A stretch of DNA of 64,000 nucleotides, taken from positions 1 through 64,000 of the forward strand of contig JBBSGP010000012.1 in the NCBI GenBank assembly GCA_038253885.1, read 5' to 3'. The position numbers and the translations under genes were made by a program. Position 1 is the stretch's first letter. Every line of letters starts with the position of its first letter. This document shows, piece by piece, positions 8,701-17,491 of this stretch. This DNA comes from JALZAQ01 sp038253885 (GTDB lineage Bacteria > Gemmatimonadota > Gemmatimonadetes > Gemmatimonadales > Gemmatimonadaceae). The notes below the pieces were generated by a model. It searched no databases. It was not told the origin of the DNA and saw only the letters and a list, made by a program, of their open reading frames with translations.

Positions 8701-11700
8701 GGCGATATGGGCCCGATTATTCCCCGCCGTCCTGATCGCCTGGTCGATCATCTTTCTCTCTGCCGTCGCGTGGTCGCGTGCGGTGGGGTCGTTCGCGGGT
8801 ACGTCGAGCAGCTGGCTGCTTCTGGCGAGCCTGGGGATGCTGTGGACGGTGGCGCCGGAGCTCGCGTACCGGCTCGGGTTGCCGCATCTGCGGCGGGACC
8901 GAGCGCTGACGCCCGAGGAGCGGGAGGCCGCGCTCCGCTACGCCCGGATTCACTGGGACTTCTTCGACCGGCTGGTGACCGCGGACACGCAGTGGCTGGC
9001 CCCGGACAACTTGCAGGAGACTCCCGAGCCGGTGATGGCCCGCCGCACATCCCCGACCAACATCGGGCTCCAGCTCCTGTCTTTGGTGTCGGCATACGAC
9101 CTCGATCTGCTCGATCGGCGCGAGCTGCTGGACCGGCTCGAGCGCGCCTTCGAATCGCTCGGCCGCATGCGGCGGACGCGTGGTCATTTCTACAACTGGT
9201 ATGATCTGGCCGATCTGAGGGTGCTCGATCCGCCCTACGTCTCGACGGTGGATTCGGGCAATCTGGCCGGCCACCTGCTGGCGCTGTCCGAAGCCTGCCT
9301 CGAGATCGCAGAGCGGAACGCCGACGCGGCTGACGACGTGGCCCGGCTCCACGCCGTGCAGAAGCGCGCCCATGAGTTGGCGATGGGAATGGACTTCCGT
9401 CTGCTGTACGACCGCAGAAAGAAGCTGTTCTCGATCGGATATGACGAACGCGCGAACCGGCTCGACCCGTCGTCGTACGACCTGCTCGCGTCAGAGGCTC
9501 GCCTGGCCAGCTTCGTCGCGGTCGCGAAGGGGGATGTGCCGGCCGAGCACTGGTTCCGGCTGGGCCGGTCTCTGACGACAGAGAAGGGCGCGACCGCGCT
9601 GGTGTCGTGGAGCGGCAGCATGTTCGAGTATCTGATGCCGGTGCTGGTGATGCCGTCCCACAGCTACTCGCTTCTCGATCAGACGCACCATGCGGCGGTC
9701 CGGCGGCAGATCGCGTACGGGCGCACGCGCGGCGTGCCGTGGGGCATCTCGGAGTCCGCGTACAATCTGCGCGACCGTCACGAGACCTATCAGTACCGGG
9801 GGTTCGGCGTACCCGATCTCGCGCTCAAGCGGGGGCTCGCCAACGATCTGGTGGTGGCGCCCTACGCGGCGGCGCTCGCGCTGATGGTGCGCCCCCACGA
9901 GGCGCTCGACAACCTGGCGGAGCTGGAGCGACAGCAGGCCCTCGGAGAATACGGCTTCTATGATGCCATCGACTACACGCGTCCCGAGGATGGCAGCAAG
10001 CACGCGGTGGTGCGCGCGTGGATGGCCCACCACATCGGGATGAGCCTCGTCGCGCTCGACAATACGCTGAGCTCCGACGAGGGGCAGGGTGTCTGGCAGC
10101 GCCGGTTCATGCGCGATCCGGCATCTCGCGCGGCGGCGCTCCTCCTCGACGAGCGGGTGCCGCGGCGCTACGTGACCCAGCTCCCGCAGTCTGATGTGCC
10201 GGAAAGGGAGGGCGTCCCACAGCGCCCGGTGCGCGCGCATCCGGTGGTGCGCGAGTTCGACACGGCGCACACGGATGAGCCTCGAGTCGGACTGCTCGGT
10301 GCGCTCCCGTACTGTCTCCTCATCAGCAACGCCGGCGGAGGATACAGCCGGTCTAACGGGATGGCGGTCACGAGATGGCGCGCCGACTCGACTCGCGATG
10401 ATACCGGGCAATGGCTGTATCTCCGCGACCTCTCGACCGGACGTGTCTGGTCGGCCTCGCATCAGCCGACGACGGTGATCGCCGACCAGTACCGGGTGAC
10501 CTTCGCCGCCGATCGGGTCCGTTTCACGCGCCGTGACGGAGCGGTGGACACGCGGCTGGAGATCGTGGTGATTCCGCGCGAGCGCGCCGAGATCCGGCGA
10601 GTCACGATCACGAACCGGTCGCGTGAGGTGCGAGACATCGAGCTCACGAGCTACTCGGAAATCGTGCTCACCACTCCGGACGCGGACCGCGCCCATCCGG
10701 CTTTCCAGAACTTGTTCGTCGAGACCGAGTGGGTTTCCTCCTGCACGGCCCTGCTCGCCAGTCGACGACCACGCTCCTTCGGCGAGACTCGCCCCTGGCT
10801 CGCGCACGTCGTGGCGACGGGTGCCGAGCGTGTGGGAGGAGTGACCTGCGAGACGGACCGAGCGCGGTTCATTGGTCGCGGCCGGAGCGTGCGCGCGCCG
10901 CTCGCTCTCGATGCCGGCGCAACGCTGTCCGGGAGCGTGGGCGCGGTGCTCGATCCGATCGCCTCGCTCCGCATTCGCGTGAGTCTCGAGCCGGGCCGGT
11001 CCGCGACCGTCGCGTTCACGACGGTCGTGGCGGACAGCCGCGAGGAAGCGTTGCAGCATGCCGATCGCTATCGAGATCTCCGGGCGGCCGATCGCGCGTT
11101 GGCGCTGTCGGGCACGGAAGCGCAGATGGAGTTTCGAGACTTCGATGTCACGCCGGCGGAAGCCGCGCTTTACCAGGAGCTGGCCGGCGCACTCATCTAT
11201 CCCCATGAGGCTCTCGGAGCCTCCCAGGCAGAGCGGGCCGCCAATCGGCGCGGGCAGCGGGCGCTCTGGGCGCATGGAATCTCCGGTGACTGGCCGATCG
11301 TGCTCGGAACGATCGGGGATGCGGCTGGACTACCGAGCGTCAGGCAGCTGCTGGTCGCGCACAAATACTGGCGGATGAAAGGCATAACGTCGGATCTGGT
11401 CATTCTCAACATCAAGACGCCGACGTATCAACAGGAGCTTCACGATCAGATCGTCGCGCTGACGCTCGCATCGACCGAGGGCGCGATCGTCGACCGGCCG
11501 GGAGGAGTGTTTGTCCGTCGCGGCGATCTCCTGGCCGCGGAGGATCTCGCCATGCTCCGGGCCACGGCCCGCATCACCGTCGTCTGCGACGGCGTGGGGC
11601 TGGGAGAGGTGATGGAGCCGAACGGGGAGATGGAATGGCAATCGGACGGGCTCCGCGGCAGTGGCGGTGGGCGCGACGTGCTCACCGCATCTCCGCAGGT

Positions 11701-14251
11701 CCCACGCACCGGCGGTGGCGGGGGTGGGGGGAGTGGCGGGGGTGGAGGGGGATCGGAAGACAGCGGATCAACGGTGGTCGCTCCCGCGCGAGCTGATGGC
11801 AATGGCTTCGGGCGGCTGGTCGAGAAGGGGGACTACGAGATCGAGGTGAGGGGTGCGCAGGTGCCACCCGCACCCTGGGCGAATGTCATCGCGAACCCGG
11901 GCGCCGGCTTCTGCATCACCGAGCGGGGAGGCGGGTTCGCATGGGCGGAGAACAGCTACTTCTATCGGCTCACTCCCTGGCATAACGATCCGGTCGGCGA
12001 TCCCTGCGGTGAGGTGATCTACCTTCAGGATGCGGACAGCGGTCGCAGCTGGAGTCCGACGCCCGGCCCGGCTGCAGCGCGCGGTCGCTCCGGCGCGCCG
12101 AGCTATACCGTGCGGCACGCGCCCGGGATCACCACCTTCTCGCACATTCGGGACGGCATCGCGAGTGAGCTCGCGGTGGCGATGCCATCACGGGACCCGG
12201 CCAAGATCTCCCGCCTGCGGCTCACCAACCGCGGATCTGCGACCCGTCGCCTCACCCTCACCAGCTTCGTCGAGTGGGCACTGGGCGTGTCGCGCGAGCA
12301 CACGCGCCACCAGATACACACGCGGCGGGACGACGCGACCGGCGCACTGCTGGGACAGAATTATTTTGCGGATGACTTCGCCTCCCGGGTGGCGTTCTCC
12401 TGGATGAGCGAGGATGTGACGAGCTTCACCGGGGACCGGGAGTCTTTCATCGGGCGAAATGGCGACCTCGTGGCGCCGGCCGCGTTGTCGCAGAAGACTC
12501 TCTCCGGCGCCACCGGTGCCGGATACGATCCCTGCGCCGGCCTGCGCTGCAGTTTCTCCCTCGCCGCTGGCGAGTCGCGGGACGTGGTGTTGCTGCTCGG
12601 GGCGGCGATCGGTGAGGAGGAGGTCCGGGCGATCATTGGCCGGCTCGGACACCCGGCGGCGGCGACGGCGGCGATCGAGGAAGCCGTTCGCGAGTGGGAC
12701 GATCGGCTCTCCACGATCACTGCCCGCACTCCATCGCCCGAGTTCGACGCGATGCTCAACCGCTGGTCGCTGTACCAGGCCCTCGCCTGCCGCATGTGGG
12801 CGAGGTCGGCGCTCTACCAGTCGAGCGGAGCATACGGCTTTCGCGACCAGCTCCAGGACTGCATGGCGTTCGTCTACGCGGAGCCGTCGATCGCGCGCGC
12901 ACATCTCATCCGATCAGCCAGTCGGCAATTCCGGGAAGGAGATGTCCAGCACTGGTGGCACGAGCCCACGGGAAACGGAGTGCGCACACGCTTCTCGGAT
13001 GACCTCGTCTGGCTTCCGTATGTGGCGGACCACTACGTGCGCGTCACCGGCGATGCCACGGTGTGGGACGAGCGCATCCCTTTTCTGTCGATGCGCCAGC
13101 TCGCGCCAGGAGAGCAGGAGGCGTACGAGCTTCCGGAAGTGACCGAGGAGACCGCGACGCTGTACGAGCACTGCGTGCGTGCGCTCGATCGCGCGGCGAC
13201 CGCCGGATCGCACGGCTTGCCGCTGATGGGTTGCGGAGATTGGAACGACGGCATGAATCGGGTGGGGGTGGGAGGGACGGGAGAGAGCGTCTGGCTCGCG
13301 TGGTTCCTCATCGCGACACTCCGGCGATTTGCCACGCACGCCGAAGCGCGGGGCGATATGGAGACGGCGAGCCGTACGCGCGCCAAAGCGGAAGAGTACG
13401 CGGCGGCCGTGGAGCGCGAAGCGTGGGACGGACGCTGGTACCGGCGCGCCTACTTCGATGACGGAAGCGCGCTCGGCTCGCGATCGAGCGATGAATGCCG
13501 CATCGACGCGATCGCGCAGAGCTGGTCAATTCTGTCGGGCGCGGGCGATCCGGAGCGCTCCCGCCAGGCGATGCAGGCGGTCGGCGAGCAGCTCGTGAGC
13601 GAGGATGCGAGGCTGATCATGCTCCTGACTCCGCCGTTCGATCACTCGGCCCACGATCCGGGCTACATCAAGGGATATGTTCCGGGTGTTCGGGAGAATG
13701 GCGCGCAGTACACGCACGCCGCGCTGTGGACCGCGCTCGCGACCGCCCGGATGGGCGACGGCGACCGCGCATTTCAGCTTTTTCAGATGCTGAACCCGCT
13801 CACCCACGCGACGACGCCTGACGCGGCAGCCCGCTACAAGGTCGAGCCTTATGCGGTGTGCGCCGACGTCTATACGGCGTCAGGGCACGTCGGCCGCGGC
13901 GGCTGGACCTGGTACACGGGATCGGCGAGCTGGAGCTACCGCGTGGCCCTGGAAGCGATCCTGGGCTTCACCAAGCGCGGCGATCGCCTGCGGCTGGACC
14001 CATGCGTTCCCTCGGCCTGGACGGAGTTCGCGATCGCGTACCGCTACGGACGGGCTTCCTATGACATCGAGTTCCGGAACCCATCGGGGGTCGCTCGGGG
14101 AGTGGAGCGGATCGAGGTGGATGGCGAGGAGATGGATGGGGGGGCGGAGATCATTCTCCGCGACGACGGGAAGCGGCACGCCGTGCGCGTCATCATGGCT
14201 TCCGGGCGGAGGCTCGCCGAGGTGAGTCCTTCCGGCGTGGCGGGTCAGTAG
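5771..14251 (+). CDS. ndvB: Cyclic beta-1,2-glucan synthase (GT84/GH94, NdvB/Cgs type)
   Basis: A giant inner-membrane enzyme of about 2826 residues, the usual Cgs length, that makes cyclic beta-1,2-glucan from UDP-glucose for the periplasm. In order: cytoplasmic N-terminal domain; membrane helices at about 450-510; a GT84 glycosyltransferase domain with LDAD at about 663 and QRQHRW at about 810; further helices at about 855-1040; a glucoamylase-like domain (HFYNWYDL at about 1138, region 1090-1400); and two GH94-type phosphorylase units, the second with the catalytic GDWNDGMN at about 2489, which sets chain length. Between the GH94 halves is an unusual 15-residue run of Gly and Ser at about 1981-1995. 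GTG at 5771 is chosen because a -10-like TATCAT ends 8 bases before it; an ATG at 5723 would add 16 residues. Monocistronic. Confidence 0.95.
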   Translation: MNTETLPSRRRSRPFRLSGAAAPPTQNADAQAGPLRRELFGPDHLAEHARQLARSQQLELAGPRRGRKRRERPLLLARLDDTELVLTWVRETLLGASRAGVDVSPAGAWLLDNFFVVLEHIREIRANMPIGYYHELPKLSGGPLAGYPRVYEIAIELIAHTDGRLDAQNIDLMVREFQSKTPLTLGELWAWPAMLRMGLLENVRRMALRTARDVRDAEEADRWVARFHEAATANDQLARADGEPVSGPRPAPPGDDRLSRELESFVNDPPELTPAFLTRFLREIRTRRADFTPLLWLEQWIAEDAMTVEEAVQRSTQGLSLTQLVMANSITSLRSVASFDWRDFVESASVTEAVLRRDPARLYAAMTFETRDSYRHVIEAMAKRTRRSEPDVAETAVAIAETAPAPGPRERVSHVGFYLVDDGRKYLEKAIGYRTKWRERVRRGALRHPNAVYFGPLAATVVAALLLALLPLPDDVGIAARVTAALLALIPASEAAIAVVNQIVVVLVHPARLPRLDYEAGVAAADRTVVAVPLLLPGVEAVRDALDHLEAQYLANRDPEVRFALLGDLTDADRETLDDDAAITAAVVEGVRALNEIYGASSPPFYAFLRARRWNPSEGVWMGWERKRGKLGDFNAYLLGAARDAFSVVEGDPAWLAGVRYVITLDADTVLPRGAAATLVGTMAHPLNRPEFDAERGRVVRGYGILQPRVSVTLESANRSRYAAVFAGHPGVDPYTTAVSDVYQDLYREGTFTGKGIYDLAVFERSTAGRFPENALLSHDLIEGAFARAGLVTDVEVFDEYPSRYLAASQRQHRWIRGDWQLLPWLGLRVPGPDGPSRNPLSTVSRWKIADNLRRSIWPISVLAWWLASWTLLPGRSALWSLAVLLALATPWVAAIVSALLRPPRDLSWAPYYAAVWRDARSAMAQIGLSLVFLPHLALVSLDAIGRTVGRVLVTRRHLLEWTTASHAERTAPTSQLAIWARLFPAVLIAWSIIFLSAVAWSRAVGSFAGTSSSWLLLASLGMLWTVAPELAYRLGLPHLRRDRALTPEEREAALRYARIHWDFFDRLVTADTQWLAPDNLQETPEPVMARRTSPTNIGLQLLSLVSAYDLDLLDRRELLDRLERAFESLGRMRRTRGHFYNWYDLADLRVLDPPYVSTVDSGNLAGHLLALSEACLEIAERNADAADDVARLHAVQKRAHELAMGMDFRLLYDRRKKLFSIGYDERANRLDPSSYDLLASEARLASFVAVAKGDVPAEHWFRLGRSLTTEKGATALVSWSGSMFEYLMPVLVMPSHSYSLLDQTHHAAVRRQIAYGRTRGVPWGISESAYNLRDRHETYQYRGFGVPDLALKRGLANDLVVAPYAAALALMVRPHEALDNLAELERQQALGEYGFYDAIDYTRPEDGSKHAVVRAWMAHHIGMSLVALDNTLSSDEGQGVWQRRFMRDPASRAAALLLDERVPRRYVTQLPQSDVPEREGVPQRPVRAHPVVREFDTAHTDEPRVGLLGALPYCLLISNAGGGYSRSNGMAVTRWRADSTRDDTGQWLYLRDLSTGRVWSASHQPTTVIADQYRVTFAADRVRFTRRDGAVDTRLEIVVIPRERAEIRRVTITNRSREVRDIELTSYSEIVLTTPDADRAHPAFQNLFVETEWVSSCTALLASRRPRSFGETRPWLAHVVATGAERVGGVTCETDRARFIGRGRSVRAPLALDAGATLSGSVGAVLDPIASLRIRVSLEPGRSATVAFTTVVADSREEALQHADRYRDLRAADRALALSGTEAQMEFRDFDVTPAEAALYQELAGALIYPHEALGASQAERAANRRGQRALWAHGISGDWPIVLGTIGDAAGLPSVRQLLVAHKYWRMKGITSDLVILNIKTPTYQQELHDQIVALTLASTEGAIVDRPGGVFVRRGDLLAAEDLAMLRATARITVVCDGVGLGEVMEPNGEMEWQSDGLRGSGGGRDVLTASPQVPRTGGGGGGGSGGGGGGSEDSGSTVVAPARADGNGFGRLVEKGDYEIEVRGAQVPPAPWANVIANPGAGFCITERGGGFAWAENSYFYRLTPWHNDPVGDPCGEVIYLQDADSGRSWSPTPGPAAARGRSGAPSYTVRHAPGITTFSHIRDGIASELAVAMPSRDPAKISRLRLTNRGSATRRLTLTSFVEWALGVSREHTRHQIHTRRDDATGALLGQNYFADDFASRVAFSWMSEDVTSFTGDRESFIGRNGDLVAPAALSQKTLSGATGAGYDPCAGLRCSFSLAAGESRDVVLLLGAAIGEEEVRAIIGRLGHPAAATAAIEEAVREWDDRLSTITARTPSPEFDAMLNRWSLYQALACRMWARSALYQSSGAYGFRDQLQDCMAFVYAEPSIARAHLIRSASRQFREGDVQHWWHEPTGNGVRTRFSDDLVWLPYVADHYVRVTGDATVWDERIPFLSMRQLAPGEQEAYELPEVTEETATLYEHCVRALDRAATAGSHGLPLMGCGDWNDGMNRVGVGGTGESVWLAWFLIATLRRFATHAEARGDMETASRTRAKAEEYAAAVEREAWDGRWYRRAYFDDGSALGSRSSDECRIDAIAQSWSILSGAGDPERSRQAMQAVGEQLVSEDARLIMLLTPPFDHSAHDPGYIKGYVPGVRENGAQYTHAALWTALATARMGDGDRAFQLFQMLNPLTHATTPDAAARYKVEPYAVCADVYTASGHVGRGGWTWYTGSASWSYRVALEAILGFTKRGDRLRLDPCVPSAWTEFAIAYRYGRASYDIEFRNPSGVARGVERIEVDGEEMDGGAEIILRDDGKRHAVRVIMASGRRLAEVSPSGVAGQ
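11711..11755 (+). repeat. Glycine/serine homopolymer tract inside the glucan synthase gene
   Basis: Fifteen codons coding seven Gly, Ser, six Gly, Ser, built from mixed GGN codons, inside a wider low-complexity stretch (about 11660-11780) that also holds SGGGRD and SEDSGS. It looks like a flexible linker between the two GH94-type units and is prone to slippage. Confidence 0.8.
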
Positions 14252-14334
14252 CAGTACAGTTCTTGCACCCCCTGCCCGGGACGGGGTGGGACACACCCCT
14301 CCGTCTCACCAGCACATATCAGGGAGGAAGCACT

Positions 14335-14976
14335 GTGAGACAGATACAGATGCTGATGCGCTCCGCGCCGGCAGCGATGCTCGCGGTCGTCGTTATCGCC
14401 GGGTGCAAGGGGAAAGACAACGCTGCTGCAACCGATTCCGCAAAGGTTGCGGACACGGCTGCGATGGCGGCTCCGGCGGGGGATACCGCGGCCAAGCCCG
14501 CGACCGTGAGCAACAACGGGTGGACCGATGGCCAGATCCTCGCCTATTCGAGCGCCACGAGCACGGGTGAGATCGAGGAAGGGCGCCTGGCCACGAAGAA
14601 GGCACTCAATCCGGCTGTGAAGACGTTCGCGCGCCTCATGGTGACAGATCACCAGACCATGCTCAACGACGGCAAGAATTTCGCGAGCCAGAACAACATC
14701 ACGCCGGATACCACCAAGGGGGACGTGACGGACGCGATGAAGGACAGCCGAAAGACGGTGAAGGATCTCACCGACAAGGCGGCTGGAAAGGATTGGGATG
14801 AGGATTACATCAGCAAGGAGATCGACGGGCACAAGGCCGTGCTCGACCATCTCAAGGATGGGGCCAAGAGCACCAACAACGCCGGACTGCGCACGATGCT
14901 CGAGAAAGCGTCCGGCAAGGTGCAGGAGCACCTGACGAAGGCTCAGGACATCAAGGAGAAGAAGCTCAAGAGCTGA
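14335..14976 (+). CDS. DUF4142 lipoprotein
   Basis: The GTG at 14335 is the likely start: an AGGGAGG ribosome binding site lies about 7 bases before it. The N-terminus is a lipoprotein signal (RSAPAAMLAVVVIAGC, lipobox VIAGC) followed by an Ala/Asp/Thr-rich tether. The rest is a DUF4142 helical bundle of about 140 residues, with ferritin-like pairs such as LMVTDHQTMLNDG and EIDGHKAVLDHL, seen in many periplasmic proteins of unknown function. An inverted repeat (CACCCC at 14266-14271 with GGGGTG at 14283-14288) lies in the leader, and a TACAGT hexamer at 14255-14260 could be a -10. It follows the glucan synthase by 83 bases and converges on the GGDEF-EAL gene. A second DUF4142 gene is at 45065. 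Confidence 0.85.
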   Translation: MRQIQMLMRSAPAAMLAVVVIAGCKGKDNAAATDSAKVADTAAMAAPAGDTAAKPATVSNNGWTDGQILAYSSATSTGEIEEGRLATKKALNPAVKTFARLMVTDHQTMLNDGKNFASQNNITPDTTKGDVTDAMKDSRKTVKDLTDKAAGKDWDEDYISKEIDGHKAVLDHLKDGAKSTNNAGLRTMLEKASGKVQEHLTKAQDIKEKKLKS

Positions 14977-14993
14977 TTCGGCGGAGCGGGACC

Positions 14994-17372
14994 CTAGCCT
15001 TTGATGGACGAGAGCAACTGGCTCGCCCAGGCGGGGTCCCCGCTCAGCAGGACCTCCACGGCATCGCCCTTCACCGGGCGCGAGAAGTAGTAACCCTGCC
15101 CCAGGTCACAGCCATGATGCCGGAGCTCCTCGAGCTGCTCCGTCGTCTCCACGCCTTCGGCCACGCTGCGGACGCCTAGTCCCTGGGCGAGCCGAAGGAT
15201 CGTGTGCACAACCTGCCGACTGGCGTGCTCGGTGCTCATCGCTCCAACGAACTCGCGATCGATCTTGATCGCGTCGATTGGCAGGCGGTTGAGGTAGCTC
15301 AGCGACGAGTAGCCCTGGCCGAAGTCGTCGAGGTGCACCTCGACGCCGAGCTTCTTGAGCCGGGTCAGCGTCTCGATCGCCGCGTCAGCCCGGTCGAAGA
15401 CGACGCCTTCGGTGATCTCGAGCTGGAGCGTGCCCGGATCGATGCCGGCCTCTTCCACCGCGATGATCACCTGCTCGACGAAATCGGGCTGGTTGAACTG
15501 TTTCACCGAAACGTTGACGCTGGCGGTGAGTGGGACGGGCCGGGGAAAGCGAAGCTGCCATTCGCGGAGCTGCCGGCAGGTTTTCACCAGCACCCAGCGG
15601 CCGATCGGGACGATGAGACCCAGCTCCTCGGTGATCGCGATGAACTGTGCTGGATTGAGCAGTCCCTGGGTCGGATGATCCCAGCGGATGAGCGCCTCCA
15701 GGCCGATGATCTGTCCGGTGTCGAGTGCGACCAGCGGCTGCCAGACGAGATGGAACTCCTCTCGTTCCAGCGCCCGGCGCAGGTCGGTCTCCAGCTGCAA
15801 CCGCTCGAGCGCCTGGCTGTGCATCTCGCGGTCGAACAGCGCGTACCGTGACGCCCCCATCTTCTTGGCCCGGTACATCGCCATGTCGGCGCTGCGCAGC
15901 AGGTATTCGGCCGGCTCCGGCGGGTGGGTGCTCAGAGCAATGCCGATGCTGGCCGAACTGAAGACCTCGTAGCCGTTCAGATCGATCGGGGTCGCCAGCT
16001 GCTGCTGGATACGAGCGGCGGTGCGCGCGGCGTCGTTGCTCGTGACGTGCTCGAGGATGATCGCGAACTCGTCGCCGCCGATTCGCGCCACCATATCGGA
16101 CGGACGCAGGCACAGCTTGAGTCGCTGGGCGACGGCGATGAGGAGCTGGTCGCCAATGGGATGCCCGAAGCTGTCGTTCACCCACTTGAAGCGATCGAGG
16201 TCCACATAGAGGATCGCGAACTGCGCTTCCGGGCGCCGTGCCGCGAGCGAGATCGCGAACTCGAGCCGCTGGAGCAGATAAGCCCGGTTCGCCAGACCCG
16301 TGAGACGGTCATGGAGGCTGTCGTGCAGCACTTCTTCTTCGGCTCGCTTGCGCTCGGTCATGTCACGCCCGATCAGCAGGAGGCCGGTGACGCGACCATC
16401 CTCCCGGATCGCGCTACAGGTGCAGCAGACGATACGGATCGCCGCATCATCGGCGACGAACCGGACTTCGAATTCGCGCGCCTCTCCGAGAATGGCCGCG
16501 TCGATGTGCACCGACAGCATCCCTCGGTCGTCGGCATGCACGACTCCATCCAGCGGCAGCCCGATCAGCTCCTCGGGAGAACGCCCACTCTGCTCTCGGG
16601 TCGCGAAATTGGCCGATGTCACGACGCCGCGGGGATCGGTCGTGAGAATCATGTCCGGCGCGCTGCGGAGAAGCGTGCGGTAGCGCTCCTGCGCACGCCT
16701 CATGATGCTGATGAAGGTGTTCTGGATCACCGCCGATGCCACGATGCTGACAGCGCCGAACAGCGCCAGCGCGGTGCCGAATCGCTCGTTTCCGGCGATC
16801 AACGGCGCGCCCAGGAACGGCGTCTCGACCACGATCCCGCGCGCCTCGAGGCCCAACAGGCCGACGAAGCTCACGATCGCGTAGGCTGTGATGTACCAGG
16901 CGCGACGCCGTGGCAGGGACGCGAATGCGAAGGTGACGATCAGCCCGTGGGTGGCGGCCCCGAACCACCACCCGCCGCCGAGCACCAGGTACATCCCAGG
17001 GAGCAGGCTGAGATCGCCGTAGAATCCCAGCGCCTGCACGCGGTCCGCCGCCTCCGACGACCGGGCGCGGTGCAGGCACACCGAGTAGGTCAGGATCAGC
17101 AGCAGCCAGACGACGAACAACGCATTCGCCCAGGGGGAGACCTCGTAACCCGTCAGCTGTAGCCCCACGCAGACGCAGGCGTACGAGCAGCAGATGAGCA
17201 TCCGCGATCTGTTCGTCACCGAGGCCCGCCGGGCGGCGAGCGAGCTCTGCGCGATCTGGAATGGATTCGCCTGGAGAGCCATGCGGGATGACGGGGGGAG
17301 ACCGCGAGCGTGCTGCTGCGAACACTCGAAAGACGACCCGGAGAGGCTGCTCGCAACCCGGGATTCGGTCAT
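14994..17372 (-). CDS. Membrane PAS-GGDEF-EAL cyclic di-GMP enzyme
   Basis: About 792 residues from the ATG at 17370-17372, preceded by CGGAG. The N-terminal third is hydrophobic with about six to eight membrane helices (for instance WANALFVVWLLLILTYSVCL and WYITAYAIVSFVGLLGL), making a sensory membrane module. Then come a PAS domain (YRTLLRSAPDMILTTD onward), a GGDEF domain with an intact signature RIGGDEF at about 430, and an EAL domain with intact GLEALIRW, DDFGQGYSS and KIDREFV. Both catalytic sets look complete, so it may make and break cyclic di-GMP, with one activity perhaps regulatory. An ATG at 17282 would give a shorter protein but has no ribosome binding site. It is divergent from the M20 gene and convergent with DUF4142, so is probably monocistronic. 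Confidence 0.9.
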   Translation of the reverse strand: MTESRVASSLSGSSFECSQQHARGLPPSSRMALQANPFQIAQSSLAARRASVTNRSRMLICCSYACVCVGLQLTGYEVSPWANALFVVWLLLILTYSVCLHRARSSEAADRVQALGFYGDLSLLPGMYLVLGGGWWFGAATHGLIVTFAFASLPRRRAWYITAYAIVSFVGLLGLEARGIVVETPFLGAPLIAGNERFGTALALFGAVSIVASAVIQNTFISIMRRAQERYRTLLRSAPDMILTTDPRGVVTSANFATREQSGRSPEELIGLPLDGVVHADDRGMLSVHIDAAILGEAREFEVRFVADDAAIRIVCCTCSAIREDGRVTGLLLIGRDMTERKRAEEEVLHDSLHDRLTGLANRAYLLQRLEFAISLAARRPEAQFAILYVDLDRFKWVNDSFGHPIGDQLLIAVAQRLKLCLRPSDMVARIGGDEFAIILEHVTSNDAARTAARIQQQLATPIDLNGYEVFSSASIGIALSTHPPEPAEYLLRSADMAMYRAKKMGASRYALFDREMHSQALERLQLETDLRRALEREEFHLVWQPLVALDTGQIIGLEALIRWDHPTQGLLNPAQFIAITEELGLIVPIGRWVLVKTCRQLREWQLRFPRPVPLTASVNVSVKQFNQPDFVEQVIIAVEEAGIDPGTLQLEITEGVVFDRADAAIETLTRLKKLGVEVHLDDFGQGYSSLSYLNRLPIDAIKIDREFVGAMSTEHASRQVVHTILRLAQGLGVRSVAEGVETTEQLEELRHHGCDLGQGYYFSRPVKGDAVEVLLSGDPAWASQLLSSIKG

Positions 17373-17432
17373 CCCGGCTCCGTGCTGCGCGAGCCGGAAG
17401 TGCGTCGTTGGCACACGCCGCCGGCGGCCGCG

Positions 17433-17438
17433 TATATT
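17433..17438 (+). promoter_or_regulatory. Candidate -10 box (TATATT) for the M20-dNK-S9 run
   Basis: TATATT followed by CG, with TTGGCA at 17408-17413 as a possible -35 (19-base spacer, slightly long). The start codon is at 17492, giving a leader of about 50 bases with a GAGG ribosome binding site. Confidence 0.35.
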
Positions 17439-17491
17439 CGTCGCGTTCGGTACGCCCCCCGCGCTCTCACCGCCCTCTTCCGAGGTTTCGG

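Noticed and set aside
9491..11275. 594-residue minus-strand open frame inside the glucan synthase gene
   Set aside because: Antisense to strongly conserved GH94 coding sequence; composition (His/Arg/Pro-rich) typical of shadow frames in high-GC DNA.
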